A stretch of DNA of 15,995 nucleotides. Source: CAISGS01 sp044346445 (GTDB taxonomy: Bacteria; Pseudomonadota; Alphaproteobacteria; Caulobacterales; Caulobacteraceae). Below are positions 1 through 11,228 of this stretch, one piece after another. A program made the position numbers and the translations under genes. Positions within the stretch are counted from its first letter, which is position 1. Every line of letters begins with the position of its first letter. The stretch spans positions 1 through 15,995 of the forward strand of contig JBIIZD010000068.1 in the NCBI GenBank assembly GCA_044346445.1. The letters are read 5' to 3'. Below the pieces are notes generated by a model. That model did not search any database. It saw only the letters and a program-made list of their open reading frames with translations, and had not been told where the DNA came from.

Positions 1-216
1 CTTGATCGTGATCCGCTGGACCACCACGCTGTCGGCGCGCGCGGTTGGGGCTGGATCGGCGCGCGGCGGCTGTGCGGGCTGGGCCATTGCACCGCTCGAT
101 AGGGCGGTTCCGGCGAGCAACAGGGCAAGGCCCGGCAGCAAGCCGCGATGCATGCGATTGGATCGGATCGTGGTTTTTTGCATTGGGTCAGCCATCGGCG
201 TGGGGCGATCAATCAT
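1..216 (-). CDS. bamA: Outer membrane protein assembly factor BamA, N-terminal 72 codons (runs off window)
   Basis: The reading frame opens with ATG at 216-214 and continues past base 1. The 72 visible residues hold a basic stretch (KTTIRSNRMHR, about 14-24), a hydrophobic core (LLPGLALLLAGTALSSG) and a likely signal peptidase site after AMA near residue 45. A Pro/Ala-rich linker follows, then VVVQRITIK, which resembles the first strand of POTRA domain 1. In the family, BamA is the outer membrane barrel that folds and inserts other barrel proteins, with periplasmic POTRA domains at its N-terminus. Its ATG overlaps the rseP stop in an ATGA quartet, so the two are probably translationally coupled. 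rseP-bamA is a widely conserved pair, which supports the call as much as the short sequence does. ATG codons at residues 8, 12 and 22 are alternative starts; starting at 12 or 22 would give a more ordinary signal peptide. Confidence 0.85.
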   Translation of the reverse strand, partial: MIDRPTPMADPMQKTTIRSNRMHRGLLPGLALLLAGTALSSGAMAQPAQPPRADPAPTARADSVVVQRITIK

Positions 217-1430
217 GAAAATAGTCCGCCCAAAAAGTGAAATAATCGGAGCTGTTGCAGGTCATTCCAGGTCGCAAACACCATCAGGCTCAGCAGCAAG
301 GCCAAACCGATCCGGTATCCAATCGCCTGAACCCGCGCATTCAAGGGATGCCGGGCAATCGCCTCGTAAGCGTAAAACAACAGGTGTCCCCCATCCAGTA
401 CCGGTACTGGTAGCAGATTCATAAAGCCGATGCCAACCGACAGCACGGCGGCAAGGCCCATTAGCGCAACAAGACTGCCTAAAATCTGCATGCCAAAATC
501 AGGCGCGCCCTGCGCACCGGCCTGAGCCACCGCACCCGAAGCCCTGGCAATGCCGATAGGCCCGCCCAGTTGCGCCGCTGATTCCTTGCCAGTAATCACC
601 CGGCCAAGATAAAACACAGTCGTATCCAGCACCGACCAGGTTCGCTCTGCACCCAGCACAATGGCCTCGACCGGACCATAGCGGGTCCAGGTCTGGTCGC
701 TGGGCTTTTGAACATAGGCAAAGCCCAGCACGCCAACCGAATGCTTGGTGCCCATGGGATCAACCATGTCGCGCCGGGTTGGGGTTGCGGTCAGAACCAC
801 TTGCGAACCACCCCGGTCGACCACGAACTTTATCGGCACACCGGCCCGGAGCATAATGATCTGTTGCAGGTCGCCAAAACTGCGGATTCTGCGGCCATCT
901 GCGACCTTGATCTGATCACCAACCTGGAACCCAGCAAGGGCTGCGGCTTGACCTGGCTGGATCACATCCACCCGCGCCGGTGAAACCCGCTCACCCACCG
1001 CGCCAAGCAGCACGGCAAACAGCACAATCGCCAGCAGGAAATTGGCCATGGGTCCGGCAACAACCACTAGGGCTCGCTGCCACAAGGGTTTGAAATGAAA
1101 ATACTTTTGTACAGCGCTTGAGCCTTCTTGCGCGACAATCTGTTTGCGCAGATCGTTCAGATCATCCTGATCGGGCACACTGGCCGCATTATCATCGCCG
1201 CTGAACTTGACATAGCCGCCAAGCGGCAGCCAACCGATCCGCCACTCCACGCCAGAGCGATCTCGCCAAGACACGATCGCCTTGCCAAAGCCGATCGAAA
1301 ACCGATCCACCGCAACACCACAGGCCTTGGCCACCCAAAAGTGACCCAGCTCGTGAATGGTCACCACCAGGGTTAGAACCAGCAGGAACGGGACAATATA
1401 GGTCACTGCCGTATGCACAAAGGCAAGCAT
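213..1430 (-). CDS. rseP: RseP/MmpA family site-2 intramembrane zinc metalloprotease
   Basis: The 405-aa protein has the zinc-binding HELGH motif at residues 26-30 inside the first membrane segment. It has a GPMANF segment at 126-131 in a second hydrophobic helix, one PDZ domain at about 153-215, and an NLLPVPVLDGG motif at 338-348 whose Asp346 is the third zinc ligand. A last membrane helix lies near 373-394. Members cut transmembrane substrates after a first periplasmic cut, for example anti-sigma factors in E. coli and PodJ by Caulobacter MmpA. One PDZ domain instead of the two in E. coli is normal for the alphaproteobacterial form. ATG at 1430-1428 is preceded by TAGGAG with 10 bases spacing. 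The gene lies 24 bases after dxr and overlaps the bamA start by 4 bases. The family is certain; the substrate here is unknown. Confidence 0.96.
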   Translation of the reverse strand: MLAFVHTAVTYIVPFLLVLTLVVTIHELGHFWVAKACGVAVDRFSIGFGKAIVSWRDRSGVEWRIGWLPLGGYVKFSGDDNAASVPDQDDLNDLRKQIVAQEGSSAVQKYFHFKPLWQRALVVVAGPMANFLLAIVLFAVLLGAVGERVSPARVDVIQPGQAAALAGFQVGDQIKVADGRRIRSFGDLQQIIMLRAGVPIKFVVDRGGSQVVLTATPTRRDMVDPMGTKHSVGVLGFAYVQKPSDQTWTRYGPVEAIVLGAERTWSVLDTTVFYLGRVITGKESAAQLGGPIGIARASGAVAQAGAQGAPDFGMQILGSLVALMGLAAVLSVGIGFMNLLPVPVLDGGHLLFYAYEAIARHPLNARVQAIGYRIGLALLLSLMVFATWNDLQQLRLFHFLGGLFS

Positions 1431-1454
1431 GGTCTGGTCGCTCCTATCCGTGCG

Positions 1455-2651
1455 CTAGTTTGATCTTTGAGACACAATGCGCGCGGCGACTCGCCGGGCG
1501 CTGGCATCTGTCAAAATAGCCGTCTGCATGTCTATATCAGGATCGCCGCCCAAGTCCCCTGCCCCATTCATCTGATCAAGGGTTTCTTCCGTTACGGCGG
1601 CAATATCGAGAAAGCCAAGGTGCCCGTCAAGAAATGCGGCCACCGCCACCTCATTGGCCGCATTCATCGCAGCCGGCGCGCCGCCGCCGCGCATCAAGGC
1701 CTCGCGCGCAAGGCTGATGGATGGGAACCGGTCCAGGTCTGGCGCTTCGAAATTGAGCCGCCCGATCTCTACCAGATTCAGCGGCGCGGCAGGCCACGGC
1801 AAACGGTCTGGCCAGGCCAAGGCGACAGAGATTGGACTGCGCATATCCGGCGGGCCAAGCTGGGCCAGAGTTGAACCATCCTGATATTCGACAAGGCTGT
1901 GAATGACAGACTCTGGATGCACAAGGACATCAATCTTGTTCTGCGGCATGGCGAACAGATAAGATGCCTCAATCATTTCCAGCCCCTTATTCATCATGGT
2001 TGCTGAATCGACCGAAATCTTGGCACCCATGGACCATTTCGGATGCGCTACGGCCTGCCCTGGCGTTACCTCAGCCATGGCCTCACGCGTCCAGGTGCGA
2101 AATGGCCCGCCAGATGCGGTAAGAATGAGGCGGGAGACACGATTTGTCGGATTATTTTGCAAAACTTGAAAAATCGCAGAATGCTCGGAATCAACCGGTA
2201 TGATTGTGCTGCCGTATTGCTTGGCCATCTGGATCAAGGCCAGGCCAGCACAGACTATGCTTTCCTTATTCGCCAGACCGACCGTCGCGCCTGCCTTGAC
2301 GGCAGCTACGGTTGGCGGCAATCCAGCGACCCCGACAATCGCCGACATGACCCATTCGGCCTCCATGCCTGCCGCCTCAAGCACAGCGCCCGCACCACAC
2401 CCAACCGCTATTCCGGTTCCAGCAAGCGCAGATCTTAGCGCCTCAAACCCGGCCTCGTCCTCGATAACAGCCATGACCGGTCGCCAGGCCAGGGCTTGAG
2501 CGATCAAGGCCTCGACATTCTTGCCTGCGGTCAGGGCAATGATCTGGACATCAGCGGACCCCTGGGCCTTGGCCTGCGCCAACAGGTCAAGTGTGGAGAC
2601 GCCGATAGAGCCTGTCGAGCCGAGGATGGAAACCTTGCGTCTTAATGTCAA
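1455..2651 (-). CDS. dxr: 1-deoxy-D-xylulose 5-phosphate reductoisomerase
   Basis: Dxr converts 1-deoxy-D-xylulose 5-phosphate to 2-C-methyl-D-erythritol 4-phosphate with NADPH and a divalent metal, the first committed step of the MEP isoprenoid pathway. The 398-aa protein shows the NADPH-binding GSTGSIG at 11-17, ANKES at 127-131, metal ligands Asp154 and Glu156 in VDSEHS plus Glu225 in NKGLEMIEA, SGGPF at 180-184 and HPKWSMGAKIS at 203-213. Length is normal for the family. The start is TTG at 2651-2649: no ATG or GTG lies between it and the nucleotide-binding motif, and MTLRRKVSILGSTGSIG matches the usual N-terminus. The TTG overlaps the cdsA stop as TTGA, and its ribosome binding site (GGGAT) is weak, so translation probably depends on coupling to cdsA. 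uppS, two genes upstream in the same operon, uses the pathway's products. Confidence 0.97.
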   Translation of the reverse strand: MTLRRKVSILGSTGSIGVSTLDLLAQAKAQGSADVQIIALTAGKNVEALIAQALAWRPVMAVIEDEAGFEALRSALAGTGIAVGCGAGAVLEAAGMEAEWVMSAIVGVAGLPPTVAAVKAGATVGLANKESIVCAGLALIQMAKQYGSTIIPVDSEHSAIFQVLQNNPTNRVSRLILTASGGPFRTWTREAMAEVTPGQAVAHPKWSMGAKISVDSATMMNKGLEMIEASYLFAMPQNKIDVLVHPESVIHSLVEYQDGSTLAQLGPPDMRSPISVALAWPDRLPWPAAPLNLVEIGRLNFEAPDLDRFPSISLAREALMRGGGAPAAMNAANEVAVAAFLDGHLGFLDIAAVTEETLDQMNGAGDLGGDPDIDMQTAILTDASARRVAARIVSQRSN

Positions 2652-3475
2652 AACGGAAATCCCGTAAACGCAACAAGCCGCGCAACCGCCACCACAATAG
2701 CGGCAAACATCAGCCCATCGACCCGGTCAAGCAAGCCGCCATGTCCAGGGATCAGCGAGCCGCTATCCTTGACTCCAAACCGCCGCTTGAGGACAGACTC
2801 CCATAGGTCGCCAGCCATGGTCGCAAGCCCGCCCAATAGGCCCACCGCAGCCGCAGCCATGATCGAGATTTTCAGATGCGACAAGACCGCCACCGCCATC
2901 GCCGCCAGCACCGCCCCGGCCAGCCCGCCAATAAAGCCAGACCAGGTCTTGTTGGGCGAAAACCGCGGCCAGAGCTTGGGGCCCTTTAGCGTATTGCCCA
3001 CCGCATAGGCGACAATATCGGCCGACCAGGTCACAGCGAACAATGCCACCGTCCAGGTCAGCCCCTGGTCTGTGGTTCGCAACCACGTGATCGCCAAGAC
3101 TGGAAGCCCGATATAAAACACGCCGTAAGCGGCGCTTAGGGGCTTTTTGTCCAGCCACCAGCCAACCAGTCCGGCCAACACGCTGCCAAGTAAAAGCGTC
3201 CAGATCGCATAGTCGAAATGCCGCCAATGGCCCAAAAATGCGCTAACCAGCACGACAATGGCGACCATGGCCCCGATGCGCGCCGATGCCTTTTTGGCAA
3301 CCATCAAGCCCCACTCATTGGCCAGCAAGGCAACCGCCACGGCAATCATAAGCAAAAACAGCCAGCCGCCAGTCCAGATCGCCAACACCACGACTGGAAT
3401 TAGCACTGTGGCCGAAACCACCCTTAGTCCAAGATTGGCCCAGTCAAAGCCTTTAACTGATGGCAAGGACGTCAT
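2648..3475 (-). CDS. cdsA: Phosphatidate cytidylyltransferase (CDP-diacylglycerol synthase)
   Basis: CdsA makes CDP-diacylglycerol from phosphatidic acid and CTP, the precursor of all bacterial phospholipids. This 275-aa integral membrane protein is almost entirely hydrophobic helices. It carries the family signature at its C-terminus: KRRFGVKDSGS at 230-240 followed by PGHGGLLDRVDG, with metal-binding Asp250 and Asp253. A WSADIVAYAVG segment and the SPNKTWSG loop in the second half are also typical. I start it at ATG 3475-3473 because GGGGGAG lies 9 bases upstream. A TTG six codons earlier (3493) is possible but has no such site. The gene overlaps the end of uppS by 23 bases and its stop overlaps the dxr start. 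Confidence 0.96.
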   Translation of the reverse strand: MTSLPSVKGFDWANLGLRVVSATVLIPVVVLAIWTGGWLFLLMIAVAVALLANEWGLMVAKKASARIGAMVAIVVLVSAFLGHWRHFDYAIWTLLLGSVLAGLVGWWLDKKPLSAAYGVFYIGLPVLAITWLRTTDQGLTWTVALFAVTWSADIVAYAVGNTLKGPKLWPRFSPNKTWSGFIGGLAGAVLAAMAVAVLSHLKISIMAAAAVGLLGGLATMAGDLWESVLKRRFGVKDSGSLIPGHGGLLDRVDGLMFAAIVVAVARLVAFTGFPF

Positions 3476-4229
3476 CCAACTCAGCTCCCCCAAAACGGCG
3501 TTGCCGGGTTTTAAACTCCGCCAATGCGGCCTTTAATGGCTCTGGCCCATAGTCGGGCCATAAGACATCTTGGAACACCAACTCGGCATAGGCAGATTCC
3601 CAAAGCAGGAAATTGGATATCCGCTGTTCCCCACTGGTTCGAATGATCAGGTCCGGATCGGGTCCAAGCGCGGTGGACAAATAGAGTGCAAATCTTGCTT
3701 CCGTTAAGTCTTCCGGACAAAGCCGGCCCTCGGCAACCTCATGCGCGAAATGGCGCGCGGCATCGGTAATGTCCGCCCGCCCGCCATAGTTAAAGGCAAC
3801 CTGTAACAAAAAGCGGTCATTGTTCTGGGTCAGGGATTCAGCCCGCGCAATGGTTGCCAAGACATCTGCGCCAAGACCTTCGCGCCGACCCAAGACCCGA
3901 ACCCGAACGCCTTCCTGGTGCAAACGGTCCAGATCGCTATCGACAAAGGATTTGAGCAGGCCCATCAGGTCATTGACCTCCTGCGCTGGGCGGCGCCAGT
4001 TTTCAGTCGAAAACCCAAACACGGTCAGGCATCCAATGCCAAGCTCTGCCGCCGCTGCCACTGTGGCCTTCAAGGCCTTTACGCCCGCGCTGTGACCAAG
4101 CGTGCGCGGCAATCCCCTGGCCTTGGCCCAGCGCCCATTGCCATCCATGATAATGGCCACATGCAGGCTAGACCCAGTTGCATCCGGGCCTCGCTCTGCA
4201 ACTACGCTCTTATTGCCACCTTTCGGCAT
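3453..4229 (-). CDS. uppS: Isoprenyl transferase (di-trans,poly-cis undecaprenyl diphosphate synthase)
   Basis: UppS adds isopentenyl units in cis to farnesyl diphosphate to make undecaprenyl diphosphate, the lipid carrier for peptidoglycan and surface polysaccharides. The 258-aa protein shows IIMDGNGRWA with catalytic Asp29, the GFSTENW motif near 71-77, NYGGRADI, and the diphosphate-binding and dimer segment RTSGEQRISNFLLWESAYAE. These make the family unambiguous. ATG at 4229-4227 has AAGG 7 bases upstream. There is an N-terminal extension of about 20 residues compared with short homologues. The gene lies 37 bases behind frr and overlaps cdsA by 23 bases. With dxr and cdsA in the same operon, isoprenoid supply and lipid synthesis are linked. 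Confidence 0.97.
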   Translation of the reverse strand: MPKGGNKSVVAERGPDATGSSLHVAIIMDGNGRWAKARGLPRTLGHSAGVKALKATVAAAAELGIGCLTVFGFSTENWRRPAQEVNDLMGLLKSFVDSDLDRLHQEGVRVRVLGRREGLGADVLATIARAESLTQNNDRFLLQVAFNYGGRADITDAARHFAHEVAEGRLCPEDLTEARFALYLSTALGPDPDLIIRTSGEQRISNFLLWESAYAELVFQDVLWPDYGPEPLKAALAEFKTRQRRFGGAELDDVLAIS

Positions 4230-4266
4230 CCAAATACCTTAAACCGGGCCTTGCAGGCTCTGCGTC

Positions 4267-4833
4267 CTAGACCTGCATGATCTCTTGTTCTTTAGTCCTT
4301 AGGGCCTCATCGACCCGCTTGATGGTCTGGTCCGTGAAGGTCTGCACCTCTTCGCCCATCTTTTTTAGATCATCTTCGGTAATGACCGAGGCTTTTTCGG
4401 CTTTTTTCAGATCATCCATAGCCTCGCGACGGACGTTGCGAATCGCAATGCGCTGTTGCTCGGCATATTTGCCCGCCAACTTGGCCAAATCACGGCGACG
4501 ATCTTCGGTCAGGGCGGGGACGGGAATGCGCAGGCTGGTGCCGTCAACCACGGGGTTAAAACCCAGACCGGCGGCGCGAATTGCCTTTTCGACCGAGACC
4601 ACAAGGGCCTTGTCCCAGACGCTGACCGTAATCGAGCGCGGCTCGGGCACGCTGACGGCCCCCACCTGGCTGATCGGCACAGTCGCACCATAGGCCTGGA
4701 CCATCACCTGATCCAAAAGGCCCGCCGAGGCCCGGCCTGTGCGCAGGCTGGCAAATTCTTCTTTCAAGGCCAAAAAGGACTTGTCCATGCGGTCGCGGTA
4801 ATTTGCTAGAACCGGTTTTTCAGGAGGAGCCAT
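4267..4833 (-). CDS. frr: Ribosome recycling factor
   Basis: Frr works with EF-G in the cytoplasm to split the post-termination ribosome so that it can start again. The 188-aa protein has the family length (about 185) and layout: helix 1 with SLRTGRAS at 29-36, the beta-rich domain II at about 38-105, and the two long helices of the three-helix bundle. Conserved elements include EDRRRDLAKLAGKYAEQ and RNVRREAMDDLKK. ATG at 4833-4831 has only a weak GGACAG upstream. It follows pyrH by 41 bases and precedes uppS by 37 bases, in the conserved tsf-pyrH-frr order. Confidence 0.97.
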   Translation of the reverse strand: MAPPEKPVLANYRDRMDKSFLALKEEFASLRTGRASAGLLDQVMVQAYGATVPISQVGAVSVPEPRSITVSVWDKALVVSVEKAIRAAGLGFNPVVDGTSLRIPVPALTEDRRRDLAKLAGKYAEQQRIAIRNVRREAMDDLKKAEKASVITEDDLKKMGEEVQTFTDQTIKRVDEALRTKEQEIMQV

Positions 4834-4874
4834 AACACTGTCCAGTCTTGTTCGTTAAGTCGCGCATCGGCCGA

Positions 4875-5600
4875 TCAGGCAATAACCGTATGCAGCCCTT
4901 GGCCTTTAAGCACGTTCAGGAATGCACCCTGTTCGCGAATGGAAAACACCACAATGGGAATAGCATTATCCCGCATTAGGGCAATGGCGGAGGCGTCCAT
5001 GACCTTCAAATCCTGTGCCAGTACGTCCAGATAGCTGAGTTGGTCATAGCGAACCGCATTGGGGTCTTTTTTCGGATCGGCCGTATAGACACCATCAACA
5101 CTGGTGCCCTTGAATAGAGCGTCGCAGCCCATTTCCGCCGCGCGCAAGGCTGCTGCCGTATCTGTCGTAAAGAAGGGATTGCCTGTACCGGCTGCAAAAA
5201 TAACGACCCGGCCCTTTTCCAAATGCCGCACGGCGCGCCTGCGGATATAGGGCTCGCAAACCGTGTCCATCGGAATGGCGGACTGGACGCGGGTATCTAT
5301 GCCAAGTTTCTCAAGCGCGTTTTGCATGGCCAGAGCGTTCATGACCGTGGCAAGCATGCCCATATAATCGGCGCTGGCCCGCTCCATGCCCTTGGCGGCG
5401 GTCGATAGGCCACGAAATATATTGCCGCCGCCAATCACCAGACACAACTGCACCCCTTGGCCCACGATCTCGGCAATATCGCGGGCGACCCCATCGACCG
5501 TGGCCATATCAATGCCATAGGCCGCATCCCCCATCAAAACCTCGCCAGAGACCTTGAGCAGGACCTTTTTGAAGCGCGTATTGTCTGGGCTCACGGTCAT
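4875..5600 (-). CDS. pyrH: UMP kinase (uridylate kinase)
   Basis: PyrH phosphorylates UMP to UDP in pyrimidine nucleotide synthesis. The bacterial enzyme is a hexamer of the amino acid kinase fold. The 241-aa protein shows the ATP-site start KKVLLKVSGE at 11-20, the glycine-rich IGGGN at 56-60, the UMP-contact segment GTGNPFFTTDTAA at 138-150 and KGTSVDGVYTADP at 164-176. I chose ATG at 5600-5598 because AGAGG sits 8 bases upstream. An ORF start 13 codons earlier would add residues that homologues lack. It is separated from tsf by 112 bases containing a stem-loop, so it may also be expressed independently of rpsB-tsf. Confidence 0.97.
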   Translation of the reverse strand: MTVSPDNTRFKKVLLKVSGEVLMGDAAYGIDMATVDGVARDIAEIVGQGVQLCLVIGGGNIFRGLSTAAKGMERASADYMGMLATVMNALAMQNALEKLGIDTRVQSAIPMDTVCEPYIRRRAVRHLEKGRVVIFAAGTGNPFFTTDTAAALRAAEMGCDALFKGTSVDGVYTADPKKDPNAVRYDQLSYLDVLAQDLKVMDASAIALMRDNAIPIVVFSIREQGAFLNVLKGQGLHTVIA

Positions 5601-5655
5601 GGCAAATACCTCTTTCAGGAGCGGATGATAGAGAATCACCTATGCAGCATAAACC

Positions 5656-5690
5656 AAGGGCGTGACCCGCGTCGAACGCGTCACGCCCTT
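5656..5690 (-). terminator. Stem-loop between tsf and pyrH, possible partial terminator
   Basis: An 11-bp perfect inverted repeat (AAGGGCGTGAC at 5656-5666 and its complement at 5680-5690) surrounds a 13-base loop, 23 bases after the tsf stop. The bases after it on the minus strand are GGTTTATGC, not a clean T-run. It could be an inefficient terminator, a transcript-stabilising or processing hairpin, or an attenuator setting pyrH below tsf. The pairing is visible; the function is inferred. Confidence 0.5.
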
Positions 5691-5712
5691 GAAACAGTCT
5701 GGACCGAAAGAC

Positions 5713-6639
5713 TTAGGATTGGCCAGAAACCGCCGCGACTTCCGCCGCAAAATCCTCGGTCTTTTTCTCAATGCCTTCACCGAGCGCCAAGCGGGCAAAG
5801 CCCTTAATGGTCACAGGCGAACCCAAGGTCTTGGCTGTTTCTGCAACCAGTTGCTCGACGGTCAGGTCCGGGTTCATGACGAAGGCCTGCTTGAGCAGCA
5901 CGACTTCTTCAAAGAACTTGCGAATCCGGCCCTCAACCATCTTCTCGACCACCCCGGCAGGCTTGCCAGATTCCAGCGCTTGTTCGGTGAATATGGCCCG
6001 CTCGCGCTCAACCGCTTCCGGGTCCAGATCGTCCGTGGACAAGGACAGGGGCTGTGTCGCCGCCACATGCATGGCAATCTTGCGACCAAGCTCACGCAAG
6101 ACAGCCTCGTCGCCCGCGCCTTCAACCGCGACCAGAACGCCAATACGACCAAGATCCGGCGCGGTGGCATTATGGACATAGGAGGCAACCGCCCCTTGGC
6201 TGACTTCAAACCGGGCGGCACGGCGCAGGACCATATTCTCGCCAATGGTTGCGATCAGATTGCCGAGCATATCGGCAATGATTTCGCCCTCGGCCGTCTT
6301 GGCCGCATTCAGGGCCTCAACATCGGTGCCGACCTGCAAGGCCGTTGCCGCAACCGCCTTGGCCGCGCCCTGGAACAGGACATTGCGGGCCACGAAATCG
6401 GTTTCGGCATTCAACTCGATCATGGCGCCGCTATTGCCGGACACGGCAACAGCCACCAGACCTTCGGCGGCAATTCGGTCGGCCTTTTTGGCGGCCTTGG
6501 ACAGGCCCTTGGTGCGTAACCAATCAATCGCCAATTCCACATCGCCATCGTTCTCAACGAGGGCCTTCTTGCAGTCCATCATGCCAGCGCCGGACTTTTC
6601 ACGCAGGTCCTTCACCAGCGCGGCTGTAATCTCCGCCAT
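5713..6639 (-). CDS. tsf: Translation elongation factor Ts
   Basis: EF-Ts is the nucleotide exchange factor that reloads EF-Tu with GTP. The 308-aa protein carries both family signatures: LREKSGAGMMDCKKAL at about 12-27 in the N-terminal UBA-like domain, and ELNAETDFVARN at 75-86, whose Asp81-Phe82 matches the pair that enters the EF-Tu nucleotide site. The C-terminal core has VAVEGAGDEAVLRELGRKIAMHVA. ATG at 6639-6637 follows a strong GGAGG with 7 bases spacing. The gene is downstream of rpsB in the near-universal rpsB-tsf pair, with a terminator-like hairpin between them. Confidence 0.98.
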   Translation of the reverse strand: MAEITAALVKDLREKSGAGMMDCKKALVENDGDVELAIDWLRTKGLSKAAKKADRIAAEGLVAVAVSGNSGAMIELNAETDFVARNVLFQGAAKAVAATALQVGTDVEALNAAKTAEGEIIADMLGNLIATIGENMVLRRAARFEVSQGAVASYVHNATAPDLGRIGVLVAVEGAGDEAVLRELGRKIAMHVAATQPLSLSTDDLDPEAVERERAIFTEQALESGKPAGVVEKMVEGRIRKFFEEVVLLKQAFVMNPDLTVEQLVAETAKTLGSPVTIKGFARLALGEGIEKKTEDFAAEVAAVSGQS

Positions 6640-6657
6640 GGGCTATCCTCCACTCAC

Positions 6658-6685
6658 AAAACAAGACCGGCCGCAAAACGGCCGG
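6658..6685 (-). terminator. Intrinsic terminator-like hairpin (attenuator) between rpsB and tsf
   Basis: A GC-only 7-bp stem (CCGGCCG at 6667-6673 and CGGCCGG at 6679-6685) with a 5-base loop is followed on the minus strand by TCTTGTTTTGTG. It ends only a few bases before the tsf ribosome binding site. Because tsf has no obvious promoter of its own, this is best read as partial termination that lowers tsf relative to rpsB. Confidence 0.65.
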
Positions 6686-6751
6686 CACAGGGGGTTTCAA
6701 AAACACGGTGGTCTGCAAGGGTGCAAGACCCAAGCAAACCACCCGTTACAA

Positions 6752-7570
6752 TCAGTCCGCAACCACCTCGGCGGCGGCTTCAACAACAGCTTCGGCCTCT
6801 GGCATTTCGGGGGTCAGTTCCCGCTGCAAGGTTGGCTCAATGGGTGCAATCGCAGCGCCCAGATCAACGCCCGAGGCCGCTTGACCCGCCGCAAGACCGT
6901 CCAGCACCGAGTCGGCAATCAGGTCGCAATAGAATTGCAAGGCCCGCGCCGCATCGTCATTGCCCGGAATGGGATAGGTGATGCCATCAGGATCGCAATT
7001 TGTATCCAGGATCGCGATCACTGGAATATTCAGCTTGCGCGCTTCGAGAATGGCAATCGCCTCCTTATTGGTATCGATCACGAACATGATGTCGGGTATG
7101 CCGCCCATGTCCTTGATACCGCCCAGCGACAGTTCCAGCTTTTCGCGTTCGCGGGTCAGTTGCAACAATTCCTTCTTGGTGCGGCCAGATTCCGCGCCGT
7201 CCAGCACGCCTTCCAGTTCACGCAACCGAGCGATCGAGCCGGAAATCGTGCGCCAATTGGTCAGGGTGCCACCGAGCCAGCGGTGATTGACGTAATACTG
7301 GGCGCAGCGCTTGGCCGCCGTCGCAACCGGATCAGAAGCCTGACGCTTGGTGCCAACGAACAAAACCCGTCCACCGCTCGCGGCGACTTCACGCACCTTG
7401 ACCAGGGCCTGATGCAGCAGAGGAATGCTCTGCGACAGGTCGATAATGTGAATATTGCTCCGCGATCCGAAGATATAGCGGTCCATCTTCGGATTCCAGC
7501 GATGGGTCTGGTGACCAAAGTGTGCGCCCGCTTCTAAGAGCTGCCGCATGGTGAATTCTGGTAGCGCCAT
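6752..7570 (-). CDS. rpsB: Small ribosomal subunit protein uS2
   Basis: S2 is assembled late into the 30S subunit. The 272-aa protein begins MALPEFTMRQLLEAGAHFGH with the conserved HRWNPKMDRYIFG, then GTKRQA, HRWLGGTLTNWRT and the second signature PDIMFVIDTNKEAIAILEA. It ends with an Ala/Glu-rich acidic tail of about 45 residues beyond the usual core, common in alphaproteobacteria and probably disordered. ATG at 7570-7568 has AAGGA 9 bases upstream; a TTG directly before it is not needed. It is separated from dnaE by 177 bases that hold its leader. Confidence 0.98.
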   Translation of the reverse strand: MALPEFTMRQLLEAGAHFGHQTHRWNPKMDRYIFGSRSNIHIIDLSQSIPLLHQALVKVREVAASGGRVLFVGTKRQASDPVATAAKRCAQYYVNHRWLGGTLTNWRTISGSIARLRELEGVLDGAESGRTKKELLQLTREREKLELSLGGIKDMGGIPDIMFVIDTNKEAIAILEARKLNIPVIAILDTNCDPDGITYPIPGNDDAARALQFYCDLIADSVLDGLAAGQAASGVDLGAAIAPIEPTLQRELTPEMPEAEAVVEAAAEVVAD

Positions 7571-7608
7571 CAAATTTTTCCTTTTTCCGGTGCGCCTCCG
7601 CAGACAAT

Positions 7609-7626
7609 GTCCCTGTCACCAGGAAC
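7609..7626 (-). promoter_or_regulatory. Hairpin in the rpsB leader, candidate S2 autoregulatory element
   Basis: On the minus strand GTTCCTG, GTGA, CAGGGAC form a 7-bp stem (one G-U pair) closed by GUGA, a GNRA-type tetraloop, about 40 bases before the rpsB start. Weak further pairing (TGCG-GAGG-CGCA) lies between it and the start. rpsB leaders in other proteobacteria are bound by S2 for feedback control. Whether this hairpin does the same is inferred. Confidence 0.4.
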
Positions 7627-7691
7627 CCGGAACGGAAGTAAACGGGGATTGACCCGAGCACCGCCGAACGTCTGCGTGTGTGATGGATGTG

Positions 7692-7720
7692 TCCCTAGAG
7701 CCAAGTGCGTTTCATTGCAA
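7692..7720 (-). promoter_or_regulatory. Weak candidate promoter for rpsB
   Basis: TTGCAA at 7720-7715 is followed after 17 bases by TAGGGA at 7697-7692, about 120 bases before rpsB. The -35 context CTTGCAATGA is identical to that of the LexA-box promoter at 11351-11379, but the -10 is poor. It is the best promoter-like pair I could find in the dnaE-rpsB gap. Confidence 0.3.
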
Positions 7721-7747
7721 GGCTTTTGGCTAGGCTGCACCGCTAAA

Positions 7748-11200
<3,453 letters not shown>

Positions 11201-11228
11201 AGACCTGTCTCCCAAGAGTTTGGGCGAC

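Noticed and set aside
6245..7537. Long plus-strand open frame of 430 codons opposite tsf and rpsB
   Set aside because: It lies antisense to two certain ribosomal and elongation factor genes, has low-complexity composition with no recognisable domain, and is explained by GC-rich codon bias of the genes on the minus strand.
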